Positions 1 through 10,973 of a DNA stretch of 64,000 nt are shown here, one piece after another. A program made the position numbers and the translations under genes. Location: contig NZ_AP023033.1 of the NCBI RefSeq assembly GCF_019670125.1, positions 2,903,001 through 2,967,000 on the forward strand. Direction: 5' to 3'. The notes beneath the pieces were generated by a model, which saw only the letters and a list, made by a program, of their open reading frames with translations, had not been told where the DNA came from and made no database searches. The DNA is from Agarivorans aestuarii (GTDB taxonomy: Bacteria; Pseudomonadota; Gammaproteobacteria; Enterobacterales; Celerinatantimonadaceae). Position 1 is the first letter of the stretch. Every line of letters begins with the position of its first letter.

Positions 1-456
1 TTTATCAGAAAAAGCATTATAAAGGGCAATAACCCCCAAATATAAAAACAGCAGTATTAACTCTGAAGTAAGGCGCGCATCCCATACCCACCATGCTCCC
101 CACATTGGTTTACCCCAAGCAGCGCCGGTAAATAAGGCAATAAAAGTAAACACTGCGCCAACTGGCGCAACAGCTGCTACATACATATCGGCTTGTTTAA
201 TTTGCCAAACTAAACCAATAAAAGCCGCAATGGCCATTGATGAATATGCGCCCATCGACATAATCGCTGAAGGCACATGAATATAGATAATTCTAAAGCT
301 GTCGCCTTGTTGGTAATCGGCAGGTGCAAATAAAAGGCCCCACACTAAGCCTACAGAAAAACACACAATGGCAAAAACACTAAACCAAGGCACAAATTTT
401 CCTGCTAGGGTGTAACTCGCCTCAGGTTTTGCGTATGGATGTAACCATTTCCACAT
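1..456 (-). CDS. ccmC: Heme exporter CcmC (C-terminus cut by window edge)
   Basis: Inner-membrane protein of System I cytochrome c maturation, which presents heme to the chaperone CcmE at the periplasmic face. The minus-strand reading frame starts at ATG 456 (MWKWLHPYAKPEASYTLAGK) and stays open for 152 codons to the window edge, so about the last third is missing. Several hydrophobic segments are visible. The tryptophan-rich heme-handling motif of the CcmC/F family is intact around residues 115-127 (WGKPMWGAWWVWDARLT). It follows ccmB by 33 bases in the same direction, as in the usual ccmABC order. The family call is very secure. Later ccm genes would lie beyond the left edge. Confidence 0.95.
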   Translation of the reverse strand, partial: MWKWLHPYAKPEASYTLAGKFVPWFSVFAIVCFSVGLVWGLLFAPADYQQGDSFRIIYIHVPSAIMSMGAYSSMAIAAFIGLVWQIKQADMYVAAVAPVGAVFTFIALFTGAAWGKPMWGAWWVWDARLTSELILLFLYLGVIALYNAFSDK

Positions 457-489
457 AATGGTATTTACTCTCTCGGTCTTATTCTAAAT

Positions 490-1155
490 TTAGTTAATGC
501 TTACTCTTAGCGCTGCAGCCGTAGCAAAAGGAGCCAAGGTGAGAGCAAGTAAGCTTATGGCGCCCATGATCGCTAAATGCCCAGCATAGGGCAAGCTTAA
601 TGACGCAGCTTCAATCGCAGATGTCGCAAAAATCAACACTGGAATATACAAAGGCAAAACTAACAAGCTAAGTAAAACGCCGCCTTTGCGTAAACCAACG
701 GTTAAGGCGACCCCTACAGAACCAATCAAACTCAATACTGGGGTCCCTAGCACTAAGGTGTAAAAGGTAGCTTGGAAACTTTGCCATTCTAAAGACAGTA
801 GCACTGCCAAAAGAGGCGAAAGCAATAAGATAGGCACACCTGTTATCAGCCAATGGGCCACGATTTTAGCCAAGGCTATCAAGGCTAGCGATGAGCCACT
901 CATCAGCATCTGTTCTAAAGACCCATCTGCAAAATCATCTCGAAATAAACGCTCCAAAGACAATAACGAAGATAACAGCGCTGCCACCCACAAAATGCCC
1001 GGCGCTATTTTGGCCAATAACAAGGGCTCTGACCCTACCGCGATGGGGAATAAGGTAATAACGATGAGAATAAACCACAGCGGATTAAGCACATCTGACT
1101 TTTGCCGAAAAGCGGCTAGAAGCTCACGCTTAACAACAGTAGTAAACGCATGCAT
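490..1155 (-). CDS. ccmB: Heme exporter permease CcmB
   Basis: Membrane subunit of the CcmAB ABC transporter, needed to release holo-CcmE during cytochrome c maturation. The 221 residues match the usual CcmB length. About six hydrophobic segments follow a short cytosolic N-terminus (MHAFTTVVKRELLAAFRQKS), and the stretch RLFRDDFADGSLEQMLMSG is typical of the family. The ATG overlaps the ccmA stop by one base (TAATG arrangement), which suggests translational coupling. The call rests on family recognition and operon position between ccmA and ccmC. Confidence 0.93.
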   Translation of the reverse strand: MHAFTTVVKRELLAAFRQKSDVLNPLWFILIVITLFPIAVGSEPLLLAKIAPGILWVAALLSSLLSLERLFRDDFADGSLEQMLMSGSSLALIALAKIVAHWLITGVPILLLSPLLAVLLSLEWQSFQATFYTLVLGTPVLSLIGSVGVALTVGLRKGGVLLSLLVLPLYIPVLIFATSAIEAASLSLPYAGHLAIMGAISLLALTLAPFATAAALRVSIN

Positions 1156-1790
1156 TACAGCGCTTCCTCAAAGGCCGGCTTAATCTCTAAGATTCGATAG
1201 TCAGAAGTAGGAATATTTAACTCTTGATGAGTCGTTAACAATACCATTCCCCCTGCTTGAGCATGAGACAAAATAACTTGTTCCAAGTACGCGACGCCTT
1301 GCTTGTCTATCGCAGTAAATGGTTCATCAAGGATCCACAATTTGCGCGCAACCAGCCACAACCTAGCCAGCCCTACTCTGCGCTGTTGTCCTGCTGAAAG
1401 ATGAGCAACAGCTTCTTCTTCTAATCCTGCTAAACCTACGCGGGTTAACAAAGCATAGAGCTGTTCTTGCTCCATGCTTTGGCCAGCCAATCCTAGATAA
1501 AAACGTAAGTTTTCTACTGCGCTAAGTTCGGCCTTTACCCCAGCATGATGGCCTAGATAGAGACACTGTTGATGGTATTGCTCAGCCTGTTGAGAAATAG
1601 CTTCTTCTTGCCACAAAATCTCACCGCTTTCGGGGCGTGACAAGCCGGAAATTAATCGTAACAAACTGGTTTTACCGGCGCCATTTGGCCCAGCAACTTG
1701 CAAAATTTCACCCGGTGATAATGTGAAAGACAAGTCGTCGAACAATACTCGCTCTTCACGTACACAACACAGTCCATTAACCTTTAACAT
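1155..1790 (-). CDS. ccmA: Heme exporter ATP-binding protein CcmA
   Basis: ATPase of the CcmAB transporter, which uses ATP to release heme-loaded CcmE in cytochrome c biogenesis. All ABC motifs are visible in its 211 residues: Walker A GPNGAGKTSLLR near residue 35, the signature LSAGQQRRVGLARL near residue 131, and Walker B LWILDEP followed by the switch His in LLTTHQ. The start at ATG 1790 gives a normal family N-terminus (MLKVNGLCCVREERVLF). It is the first gene of the visible ccm operon, preceded by a 313-base gap after the chemotaxis block. Confidence 0.93.
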   Translation of the reverse strand: MLKVNGLCCVREERVLFDDLSFTLSPGEILQVAGPNGAGKTSLLRLISGLSRPESGEILWQEEAISQQAEQYHQQCLYLGHHAGVKAELSAVENLRFYLGLAGQSMEQEQLYALLTRVGLAGLEEEAVAHLSAGQQRRVGLARLWLVARKLWILDEPFTAIDKQGVAYLEQVILSHAQAGGMVLLTTHQELNIPTSDYRILEIKPAFEEAL

Positions 1791-2103
1791 TCAACTATTT
1801 TCTTACCCAACACAGAGGCTAGGATGTTAACACAGCTAAGCCTAAAAACTAGATTGAGCTTAAGGATTAACGCCATGTTTACAGAGCTTTGCAATACAAG
1901 TAACAAAAACATAGCCTAGTTGTATATTGGGGTATTTCAGTTGAGCGCTAACATGCGCTCGCAATTAATTTAAATTAATAAAGCCATAATAGAAATGTAA
2001 AGGAAGCGAGGAAAAACCAAGAATTTAAATCGGGTTAATGAGGTTAAATCATTGAGTGTAAACACGGAAAGCTAAGCAAAAGCATTCTCTCGTTATAACC
2101 AGC
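1791..2103. other. Intergenic region before ccmA
   Basis: No convincing gene in these 313 bases. They separate the end of the chemotaxis operon from the ccm operon and should hold the ccmA promoter. A perfect 16-bp AT palindrome (ATTAATTTAAATTAAT) lies at 1964-1979. A short hairpin with arms GAGCGC/GCGCTC lies at 1943-1960, without a following T-run. I could not place a confident -35/-10 pair. Confidence 0.5.
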
Positions 2104-2529
2104 TTAACTCACTTGGCCTTTCATTTTATTGCGCAAACTTAGCAGCAATTCAGCTTCAGCTTTTGGCAGCTCACACTCGCGCATTACTTCATCTAAATCT
2201 GCACCTAGCTCAACCAGCTTTACCGCTCGAGTATACAATTTGCTGTCGGGATCTTGCGATTGGATTTGAGAGGTACGAAGGAAAGCTTGCTCAACTTGTT
2301 CACTTTGACGCTCTAACTCGCCCACCAGAGAAACATTGGCTTGATGAATTTCTTGTAGTTGCTTTTCAACCACGCGATGTGACTGAAGAAGATTTTTGGT
2401 GACCACCTCTAAGCTTTGCATTTTTTGCTCATTGGCTTTCAATTGCTGTTGCGCCTTGTTGCTGAACCAAATAGCACCAACAAGGCAAACAACGGTAGCC
2501 ACTAGGGCAATCAGATTAATCCAATCCAT
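2104..2529 (-). CDS. DUF2802 family protein, end of chemotaxis operon
   Basis: A 141-residue protein with one N-terminal membrane segment (INLIALVATVVCLVGAIWF, residues 4-22), a coiled-coil-like stretch (about residues 25-85, rich in Q, E, L and K), and a C-terminal helical part ending in ELPKAEAELLLSLRNKMK. This matches the DUF2802 proteins that follow cheW in polar-flagellate gammaproteobacteria. The C-terminal part looks like a small helix-turn-helix used as a structural module. Its function is not established. It begins directly after the cheW stop, so it is probably co-translated with the chemotaxis genes. Confidence 0.8.
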   Translation of the reverse strand: MDWINLIALVATVVCLVGAIWFSNKAQQQLKANEQKMQSLEVVTKNLLQSHRVVEKQLQEIHQANVSLVGELERQSEQVEQAFLRTSQIQSQDPDSKLYTRAVKLVELGADLDEVMRECELPKAEAELLLSLRNKMKGQVS

Positions 2530-3018
2530 TTATAGTGAGCTTACTTCGTCCCACTCTTCATCAGAAAGCAGTTTATTTAGATCAACTAAGATGAGTAATT
2601 GTCCATCTCGATTACTCACACCTTGGATAAACTTAGCGCTTTCTTCAGTGCCCACATTTGGCGCCATATCAATCTCAGACGAGCGCAAGTAAACCACTTC
2701 GGCAACGCTATCTACTAGGATACCAATCACTTGAGATTCAGCTTCAATAATAACAATTCGTGAATTCTCAGTGATATCTGAAGAAGGCAAACCAAAACGT
2801 GAACGGGTATCAATAACCGTAACCACATTACCGCGCAAGTTAATAATACCTAGTACATAGTTTGGCGCACCTGGTACTGGGGCAATTTCGGTATAACGCA
2901 ATACTTCTTGTACCTGCATTACGTTGATGCCGTAGGTTTCACTTTCTAGCTGAAAAGTCACCCATTGTAATACTTCATCTTCGGCAATATTTTCTGCGAT
3001 GTTACGCTGCTCGCTCAT
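2530..3018 (-). CDS. cheW: Chemotaxis coupling protein CheW
   Basis: Scaffold protein linking chemoreceptors to the kinase CheA. It is a single CheW SH3-like domain, with VTFQLESETYGINVMQVQEV near the N-terminus and VLGIINLRGNVVTVIDTRSR in the middle, both family hallmarks. I chose ATG 3018 (MSEQRNIAENIAED) over the longer frame from 3063: AAGGA lies about 8 bases upstream and the length, 162 residues, is normal. It lies after parP and before the DUF2802 gene, as in Vibrio and Pseudomonas chemotaxis operons. Confidence 0.95.
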   Translation of the reverse strand: MSEQRNIAENIAEDEVLQWVTFQLESETYGINVMQVQEVLRYTEIAPVPGAPNYVLGIINLRGNVVTVIDTRSRFGLPSSDITENSRIVIIEAESQVIGILVDSVAEVVYLRSSEIDMAPNVGTEESAKFIQGVSNRDGQLLILVDLNKLLSDEEWDEVSSL

Positions 3019-3128
3019 CTGCGTGTCCTTTTTAGTATTCGTGAGTCCTATCGGATCTCGCAACTCATATTATTCAGTATATATCATATGTTATAAAACT
3101 AAATGGCAGATTTTCCTACCTTTTCAAA

Positions 3129-3152
3129 CTGAGAAGCCTATCGGGCTCTCAG
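3129..3152. other. Hairpin between parP and cheW
   Basis: Arms CTGAGAAGCC and GGGCTCTCAG flank a TATC loop, giving six perfect outer pairs and a few inner ones. On the minus strand (the direction of transcription) it is followed by TTTGAAAAGG, so it is at most a weak terminator. It may instead attenuate or stabilise the mRNA between parP and cheW. Confidence 0.35.
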
Positions 3153-3156
3153 ATTT

Positions 3157-3969
3157 TTAATGTCCTTCGATATCTACGCCATCTGCGAGCATTTGTTGTA
3201 GTTCTTCTACATGCAACAAAGCACACATTTTTTGTTTTACCATTCCGGCTAACCAAGGCCTTTGACCTGGCGTTGAACGCCATTTTACGTCATCTCGGTT
3301 TAATCGTTCTGTGCCAAATAGTTTCTCACAGCTTAAACCCCAGGCACTTTCGCCCAACATCACTAAGTATTTATACTCTGGCTCAAAGGGCTGATTTGGC
3401 ATCACCCATTTAGCGGTATCAACAACACTTAGCTTTTCTTCGCGCTCAATCATAATGCCGGAAAACCAAGGTGGCTTACCAAACAAGGGGCTCACTTCGG
3501 AAATTCTGTGAATACCTCCAAGCTGAGTAAGAGGCACGCCGAATGTAACGCCTGCCACTTCAAAAAATAGCACCTGAAAGTCGTTATCCGTGTCAATATT
3601 TTGCCATTCTGCGGCAGTTGGTTCTTCTTGCGGAGCAAGGGATATTTCGGTTTCAACCGCAATGTCTTGCTCTGCTACCTGCTGCTCTAGTTCTTCAATC
3701 TTCTCTTCAACTTGAATCTCGGGTGCTTGTTCCGGCAACTCTTTAATCGGCAGCAATACCGGTTGCGCTTCTGCGACTGCAGCCACGCGCTGTTCAGCTT
3801 CAGCAAACAGCTCAGCTAAAGGCTTGGTTTGAGGTGCTAAACCTTGTTCGGCATTTGTTTGAGGTTCTGGTTTTAACTGAGGTAGTTTTTCTGGCTCTGG
3901 AGCCGGTTCACTTAATAATGAATCAAAGTAATCACCAAGGGCCTGTTCCATTAATTTGTCACTGTTCAT
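3157..3969 (-). CDS. parP: ParP, CheW-like partner of ParC for polar array placement
   Basis: A 270-residue protein with two parts. The N-terminal half (residues 1-125) is acidic and proline/glutamate-rich, and the C-terminal half (about 130-265) is a divergent CheW-like domain (QVLFFEVAGVTFGVPLTQLG, KYLVMLGESAWGLSCEKLFG). This is the architecture of Vibrio ParP, whose C-terminal AIF domain binds CheA and whose N-terminus binds ParC, placing and retaining chemosensory arrays at the pole. The start overlaps the parC stop by four bases (ATGA). The name rests on architecture and on its place between parC and cheW. Confidence 0.85.
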   Translation of the reverse strand: MNSDKLMEQALGDYFDSLLSEPAPEPEKLPQLKPEPQTNAEQGLAPQTKPLAELFAEAEQRVAAVAEAQPVLLPIKELPEQAPEIQVEEKIEELEQQVAEQDIAVETEISLAPQEEPTAAEWQNIDTDNDFQVLFFEVAGVTFGVPLTQLGGIHRISEVSPLFGKPPWFSGIMIEREEKLSVVDTAKWVMPNQPFEPEYKYLVMLGESAWGLSCEKLFGTERLNRDDVKWRSTPGQRPWLAGMVKQKMCALLHVEELQQMLADGVDIEGH

Positions 3970-4751
3970 AATAGCCCCTGCTCATCAGTCATTTGCTGCA
4001 AGTGTGCTAATAATGTTTGGTAAGCAAAAACACCGCGACAGTTCTTAATATGATAAGAAGGCGGAGTATGACGAAGACTGGCATCGCGAAACTTAGTGTC
4101 GATGGGGATAACTGAATTCCAAATATTTTTAGGGTAGGTTTCTTGTAGTTCTTTAAGCGCTGCCAATGACGCTCTGGTGCGCTTATCATACATAGTTGGA
4201 ACCACGGTATAGCGCAAGGGAGCGGGACAAGAACGCTGCATAATAGCTAAGGTTTTAACCATGCGCTCCAAACCTTTAATCGCTAAAAACTCGGTTTGCA
4301 CCGGCACTAACACTCTGTCACTGGCAGCTAAAGCGTTTACCATCATTACCCCCAGCACAGGTGGGCAATCAATCAGCACATAGTCATATTTATCTTCTAC
4401 GCGAGATAAAATGCGTTTGAGTATTAGGCCCATTCCTTCACGTTGACCCAACACTTTATCTAAAGTCGCTAAAGCCATACTGGCCGGGATCAGGTCTAAA
4501 TTGTCAAATGCTGTGGCTTGGATACTATGAGTAACCATCGCATCATCAATTTGGCTGTTTTGATAAAGCTCGTATAGGGTGCCTTGCACACTATCAACAT
4601 CAAAACCCAAATAACTGGTTAACGAAGCATGCGGATCGGTATCTAACAACAGTACGCGTTTACCCTGCTGTGCCAACAAACCGGCAAGCGAAATTACCGT
4701 AGTGGTTTTACCTACGCCGCCTTTTTGATTGGCTACTGTCCAAACTTTCAC
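3966..4751 (-). CDS. parC: ParC, ParA-like ATPase for chemotaxis arrays
   Basis: MinD/ParA-type ATPase of 261 residues. The deviant Walker A box NQKGGVGKTTT is at residues 8-18, Walker A' LLLDTDPHASLTS near 34-46, and Walker B VLIDCPPVLG near 124-133. Position inside the chemotaxis operon, directly before parP and cheW, identifies the ParC group that localises chemosensory arrays to the cell pole, rather than plasmid or chromosome ParA. ATG overlaps the motD stop by one base. The Vibrio name parC is unrelated to topoisomerase IV subunit ParC. Confidence 0.88.
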   Translation of the reverse strand: MKVWTVANQKGGVGKTTTVISLAGLLAQQGKRVLLLDTDPHASLTSYLGFDVDSVQGTLYELYQNSQIDDAMVTHSIQATAFDNLDLIPASMALATLDKVLGQREGMGLILKRILSRVEDKYDYVLIDCPPVLGVMMVNALAASDRVLVPVQTEFLAIKGLERMVKTLAIMQRSCPAPLRYTVVPTMYDKRTRASLAALKELQETYPKNIWNSVIPIDTKFRDASLRHTPPSYHIKNCRGVFAYQTLLAHLQQMTDEQGLL

Positions 4752-5674
4752 TATTCTTCCTGCCTTGTTGTAAAACGTACCCCGCCGCCTTCTAAGGGCA
4801 CAGCTAACATGGTTTCACTGTCTGGTTGTTTTGTAGGTTCATCTTCCGCTTTAACCGGTATTTCAGAGCTTACTTCTACCTTTGGCTGCCATAAAGTTTT
4901 TGCTAAGGCGATGACTACTCTACGGTTTTTTCGATTACTCATACTGGTTTCATCAGGAGCAAACTCCGCATAAGCTTCTAATGCCATTCTAGCAGGTGGT
5001 ACTCCCCTAGTTTGCAGCTCTCTTAAGACACGTGTTGCTCGCGCCGCAGATAACTCCCAATTGCTAGGGTAAAGCTCACTATCAATACTGTTTTCATCAG
5101 TGTAACCACGAACTCGAATATAGTTATCAATTTGACTTAACTTTTCTGCTAACACATCAATAACCTGAGTTGCAGGTTTGAGTAAGTACGCACTGCCACT
5201 AGCAAAAAACAGTCGGCTATCCAGCTCTATAGTGAGCCACTGTTCATCATAACTTATTACTATATCGTCAGTTTTTAGAAAATCTTTAAACTCTGTTGCC
5301 AGTTGTTCAGCAAGCTGAATAAATCCTTCATTGTCACCATTACTTTGATCATGGCTAGTTGCTGGAGTAACTTCGACACGTTTAAAGACTTCCCCATCTA
5401 ATATAGATTGCCCACCGAATAATATGCCCGCTTCTGATGAACCTTCAGACTCGATGGCAACAATAGCTTGATTTGAGACTTTATCGGTTTCGAAAAGTGA
5501 AATAGCGTGCTGCAAACTGGCTTGTAATTCGGGATACTCATTTTCATTAGCAATGGCCATAGCGTATAAAACGACAAACAAGGCAAACATCAGCGTCATA
5601 TAATCAGCATAAGACACCAACCAGCGTTCGGTACTTGCGTTACGCTTTGCCTGCGTGGCGTAGCGATGGCGCAT
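4751..5674 (-). CDS. motD: Flagellar stator protein MotD (MotB family)
   Basis: MotB-type stator subunit. A single membrane helix near residues 19-41 carries the ion-binding Asp24 in SYADYMTLMFALFVVLYAM. A C-terminal OmpA-like peptidoglycan-binding domain includes YIRVRGYTDENS and NRKNRRVVIAL. I set the start at ATG 5674 (MRHRYATQAKRN), one base after the motC stop. The longer frame from 5743 would lie deep within motC. Its place after cheB and before parC matches Pseudomonas motCD, the second stator pair, rather than a main motAB or pomAB locus. No main stator pair is in this window. Confidence 0.88.
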   Translation of the reverse strand: MRHRYATQAKRNASTERWLVSYADYMTLMFALFVVLYAMAIANENEYPELQASLQHAISLFETDKVSNQAIVAIESEGSSEAGILFGGQSILDGEVFKRVEVTPATSHDQSNGDNEGFIQLAEQLATEFKDFLKTDDIVISYDEQWLTIELDSRLFFASGSAYLLKPATQVIDVLAEKLSQIDNYIRVRGYTDENSIDSELYPSNWELSAARATRVLRELQTRGVPPARMALEAYAEFAPDETSMSNRKNRRVVIALAKTLWQPKVEVSSEIPVKAEDEPTKQPDSETMLAVPLEGGGVRFTTRQEE

Positions 5675-5675
5675 A

Positions 5676-6422
5676 TTAGTGAAGTTCCGTATTAAAGCTA
5701 TGCAAGCGCCTTTGCACTTCCATACTACTGGCGCCGTCGGCAATAGAAACTAAGCCGGCGAGAGTCATCTCTTGGTATATTGCTCGCTCTCCTGCTAGGG
5801 CACGGAGCTTATTGGCAATCGGCAAAAATACAAAGTTGGCAAAGCCCACCCCGTAAATGGTGGCAACAAATGCCACGGCAATTCCCTGACCTAATTGCTC
5901 GGGACTAGTTAAAAAGTCCATGGCTTGAATTAGCCCTAGTACCGCCCCGAGGATACCAACGGTTGGGCAATACCCTCCCATCGCTTCAAACACCCCAGCT
6001 TGTTTTTCTAAGCGGTTTTGCTCAAGATCAATTATGTCTTCTAATGACTGTTTTAACTGTTCGGTCTCGGCTCCGTCGATCAACATTTCTAAGCCCAATA
6101 CACTAAAGGCATCGGCTTGTTGTCGGTGTTTTTCTAATACTAGGTAACCATCTTTACGAACGGTGTGAGACCAACTTAAAATTAATTGAGTTTGTTTTTT
6201 TACGTCAAGCTGTTGGTTTTGCCAAACTCGTGGAATGGATTTTATCGCTTGGACAAATTGAGAAGCGGGTGTTTGTAGCATAACAGCGCCAACCGTACCG
6301 CCTATAACGATGATAAAGGCGTGCAAATTAACTAGGTCTGAAAAGCTACCACCCGCTAAAGAATGACCAAAACCAACAGCAGAGAAGGCGATAAACACGC
6401 CAGCAATGCTTAGTTTATCCAT
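5676..6422 (-). CDS. motC: Flagellar stator protein MotC (MotA family)
   Basis: MotA/PomA-type stator subunit of 248 residues with four predicted membrane helices. The first two are at the N-terminus ([19 protein letters not shown] and [17 protein letters not shown]). The conserved loop and third helix read [17 protein letters not shown], followed by [20 protein letters not shown]. It pairs with MotD to form an ion channel that drives the flagellar motor. The start overlaps the cheB 3' end by eight bases. It resembles the Pseudomonas MotC position. Ion specificity cannot be judged from sequence alone. Confidence 0.88.
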   Translation of the reverse strand: MDKLSIAGVFIAFSAVGFGHSLAGGSFSDLVNLHAFIIVIGGTVGAVMLQTPASQFVQAIKSIPRVWQNQQLDVKKQTQLILSWSHTVRKDGYLVLEKHRQQADAFSVLGLEMLIDGAETEQLKQSLEDIIDLEQNRLEKQAGVFEAMGGYCPTVGILGAVLGLIQAMDFLTSPEQLGQGIAVAFVATIYGVGFANFVFLPIANKLRALAGERAIYQEMTLAGLVSIADGASSMEVQRRLHSFNTELH

Positions 6423-7539
6423 TCCCTATTTCCGCTACAATCGCCTCACAAAAGCGATCAAGAGGGAGTTGCTCAGACGCCAAACCTGCACTAGCTACCG
6501 CTTGAGGCATACCGTACACCACACAACTAGCTTCATCTTGCGCCCAAATGGTAGAACCTTGTTCTTTCAGTAAACGCGCTCCGTCTCTGCCGTCGGCGCC
6601 CATACCAGTAAGAATCATCGCCAATACGTTAGACTGGTGACTCTTCGCTAATGAAGCAAAGGTAATATCAACACAAGGTTTGTAGTTTACTTTGTCGTTA
6701 CCATCTATCACACGTAAACGACCGTAAGAGCCACGGCCTTCAACCAACATTTGCTTACCACCTGGCGCCAAATATGCGCAACCAGGACGTAATTCGTCGC
6801 CATCCTCAGCTTGTTTAACATTGATTCTCGACAAGCTATTTAATCGCTGAGCAAAGGCAGCAGTAAAGGTAGCCGGCATATGCTGAATTAATAAAATAGG
6901 TTTTGAAAAACCGGCTGGTATTTGGGTAAGAATAGTTTGTAACGCAACTGGGCCACCTGTTGATGTACCAATAGCCACCAACTTATAGCGCTTACCAGAA
7001 GGCTTAAAACGCGCAGCAGTGCGCTCTTTCGGCTGGGAAGCAGAAGCACTTGTAGAAGTTTTTACTGCAGGTCTTGTAGCAGAACCAGGTCGAACAGGAG
7101 CACTTGCTGTCGGGGCGCTAACACTTCTTCGTGCGCTAACGCGGCGGCGAGCAATTGCCTTTACTCGTTGCTGAAGCAGGCTAACGGCTTCTTCTCTATC
7201 TCGAGCAATGTCTTCAAACTTTTTAGGAATGAAATCTAGAGCACCGGCTTCTAGAGCATCAAGGGTGGCCTTTGCCCCTTCATGAGTTAGCGATGAGAAC
7301 ATAAGCACCGGAGTGGGATTCTTCGCCATAATTTCGCGAACGGCTGTAATACCGTCCATTACCGGCATTTCGATATCCATGGTCACTACATCGGGTTTAA
7401 GACGAGCGACCATGTCGATGGCTTCACGGCCATTTTTTGCGGTATCGACCACTTCTAATGAAGGGTCTGCGTTGATGATCTCGCTTACCCGGCGACGGAA
7501 AAAGCTCGAATCATCAACTACAAGTACTTTTATTGCCAT
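6415..7539 (-). CDS. cheB: Chemotaxis methylesterase/glutamine deamidase CheB
   Basis: Two-domain enzyme that demethylates chemoreceptors in adaptation. The receiver domain (residues 1-120) has the acidic pair D9-D10 and phospho-acceptor Asp55 in [14 protein letters not shown] Ser/Ala/Pro-rich linker covers about 130-185. The catalytic domain shows the nucleophile motif [10 protein letters not shown], the histidine region [18 protein letters not shown] and the aspartate region [13 protein letters not shown]. The length, 374, is normal. It sits 25 bases after cheA, so CheA can phosphorylate its product CheB-P in the same circuit. Confidence 0.96.
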   Translation of the reverse strand: MAIKVLVVDDSSFFRRRVSEIINADPSLEVVDTAKNGREAIDMVARLKPDVVTMDIEMPVMDGITAVREIMAKNPTPVLMFSSLTHEGAKATLDALEAGALDFIPKKFEDIARDREEAVSLLQQRVKAIARRRVSARRSVSAPTASAPVRPGSATRPAVKTSTSASASQPKERTAARFKPSGKRYKLVAIGTSTGGPVALQTILTQIPAGFSKPILLIQHMPATFTAAFAQRLNSLSRINVKQAEDGDELRPGCAYLAPGGKQMLVEGRGSYGRLRVIDGNDKVNYKPCVDITFASLAKSHQSNVLAMILTGMGADGRDGARLLKEQGSTIWAQDEASCVVYGMPQAVASAGLASEQLPLDRFCEAIVAEIGNG

Positions 7540-7564
7540 GTTAGATTCTTCTTAAAGGCTAGGC

Positions 7565-9697
<2,133 letters not shown>

Positions 9698-9708
9698 GCG
9701 CTACTCCC

Positions 9709-10449
9709 TTAAAATCCTAAACTAGACAATAAGTCATCAACATCATCTTGATCGTTAACAACGTCGTCCCTTTGCTCTTTATTTAATATTGGCCCTTCGG
9801 CTTCAATAGCAGATTTAGTCACTTTATTATTTTCTACTACTTCGACGTTTTCATTTCCAAACAAGGTAAGCATTTCAACCAAGCTTTCTTCCACCTCTTG
9901 CACCAAGGTGATTACCTTACGAATCATCTGACCGGTTAAATCTTGGAAATCTTGAGCCATCAATATTTCGGTTAACATGCTACGTAGTTTATCGGCATTT
10001 GCTGAAGAACTATTAAGGAAAATATCGATTTGGTGACATAGCGCCTTAAATTGGCCGATTTCAATTCTTCGTTCCATCAAACTTTGCCATATAGGCATGA
10101 TACTGTTGATTTCGTTAGTTAATTGATCGGCAATTGGAAGGCCAGACTCTACTGCGTCCATGGTTTTATTGGCTGCTTGATCGGTCATCTCTATCACATA
10201 GTTTAACCGCTCTTTAGCGTCTGGTATTTCTTGATTAGCTAACTCGTTAATTCGAATATCGAGTTTAAATTCATTTAAAGAGTCATGAAGCTGACGAGTG
10301 AGCTGCCCAACCTTATCAAATAGCAGATTAGCTTTTGGAGCACAAAGCTCACTAACAAGTTGATTCGCCTCGGCGACATTTCCTTCTTCAAGTAGCGCAA
10401 CCAAAGATTTGGCGTCGGCTAATGAAATAATCGGAGTATCTGTGCTCAC
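9709..10449 (-). CDS. cheZ: CheY-P phosphatase CheZ
   Basis: Dephosphorylates CheY-P and so sets the decay of the motor signal. The 246-residue, mostly helical protein carries the catalytic helix with ILMAQDFQDLTGQMIRKV (Asp and Gln of the DxxxQ signature) near residues 163-180. It ends in DDVDDLLSSLGF, the conserved C-terminal CheY-binding peptide. It lies 13 bases after cheY in the same operon. Sequence and context agree; no oddity except the shared acidic docking-type C-terminus discussed in the findings. Confidence 0.95.
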   Translation of the reverse strand: MSTDTPIISLADAKSLVALLEEGNVAEANQLVSELCAPKANLLFDKVGQLTRQLHDSLNEFKLDIRINELANQEIPDAKERLNYVIEMTDQAANKTMDAVESGLPIADQLTNEINSIMPIWQSLMERRIEIGQFKALCHQIDIFLNSSSANADKLRSMLTEILMAQDFQDLTGQMIRKVITLVQEVEESLVEMLTLFGNENVEVVENNKVTKSAIEAEGPILNKEQRDDVVNDQDDVDDLLSSLGF

Positions 10450-10462
10450 GCATCTTCCTTTC

Positions 10463-10846
10463 TTATTGTAGTCTTTCGAAAATCTTATCTAGCTTCTCTT
10501 TTAGCGTGGCTGCAGTGAAAGGTTTAACAATATATCCATTTACGCCGGCTTGAGCAGCTTCAATGATCTGTTCACGTTTTGCTTCGGCAGTTACCATTAA
10601 AACAGGTAGGTGAGACAAACTTTCGTCGGCACGAATATTTTTCAATAGATCAATGCCTTCCATTCCAGGCATGTTCCAATCAGTTACCACAAATTCGAAA
10701 TCGCCGCCTTTAAGCATAGGTAATGCGGTATTTCCGTCATCGGCTTCATGAGTATTGTTGAAACCAAGATCTCTAAGTAGGTTTTTAATAATCCTTCTCA
10801 TCGTTGAAAAATCATCAACAACCAGAATTTTCATATTTTTATCCAA
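10463..10846 (-). CDS. cheY: Chemotaxis response regulator CheY (TTG start)
   Basis: Single receiver domain of 127 residues that binds the motor switch when phosphorylated. Asp11/Asp12 and phospho-acceptor Asp56 ([13 protein letters not shown]) are present, as is the conserved Lys in GYIVKPF. The frame starts with TTG at 10846. GGGGGA lies six bases before TTG, and the resulting N-terminus [12 protein letters not shown] resembles Vibrio CheY. The alternative is ATG 10834, too far from the Shine-Dalgarno sequence. A 127-base gap precedes it after fliA, holding a possible promoter of its own. Confidence 0.94.
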   Translation of the reverse strand: MDKNMKILVVDDFSTMRRIIKNLLRDLGFNNTHEADDGNTALPMLKGGDFEFVVTDWNMPGMEGIDLLKNIRADESLSHLPVLMVTAEAKREQIIEAAQAGVNGYIVKPFTAATLKEKLDKIFERLQ

Positions 10847-10902
10847 GGTACGTCCCCCAACAGGATGTTTTACAAGCCACTAATTAGGCCAAAAATTTAT
10901 GT

Positions 10903-10932
10903 AATATAGATATTATGCCTTAATAAACACAA
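10903..10932 (-). promoter_or_regulatory. Possible sigma-70 promoter of cheY
   Basis: On the minus strand TTGTGT (10932-10927) and TATATT (10908-10903) are 18 bases apart, about 55 bases before the cheY start. This would let cheYZA and following genes be transcribed apart from fliA. I saw no good sigma-28 match here. Confidence 0.4.
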
Positions 10933-10973
10933 TTTTAGTCCATCTTTTACAAGAAATGTAAGGATGAATTTCT

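Noticed and set aside
1943-1960. GAGCGC/GCGCTC hairpin as a terminator after the DUF2802 gene
   Set aside because: No T-run follows on the minus strand and it lies about 145 bases after the stop.
10847-10973. Sigma-54 or sigma-28 promoter before cheY
   Set aside because: The best GG...GC pair has 11-base spacing, and no TAAAGTTT/GCCGATAA-like pair was seen.
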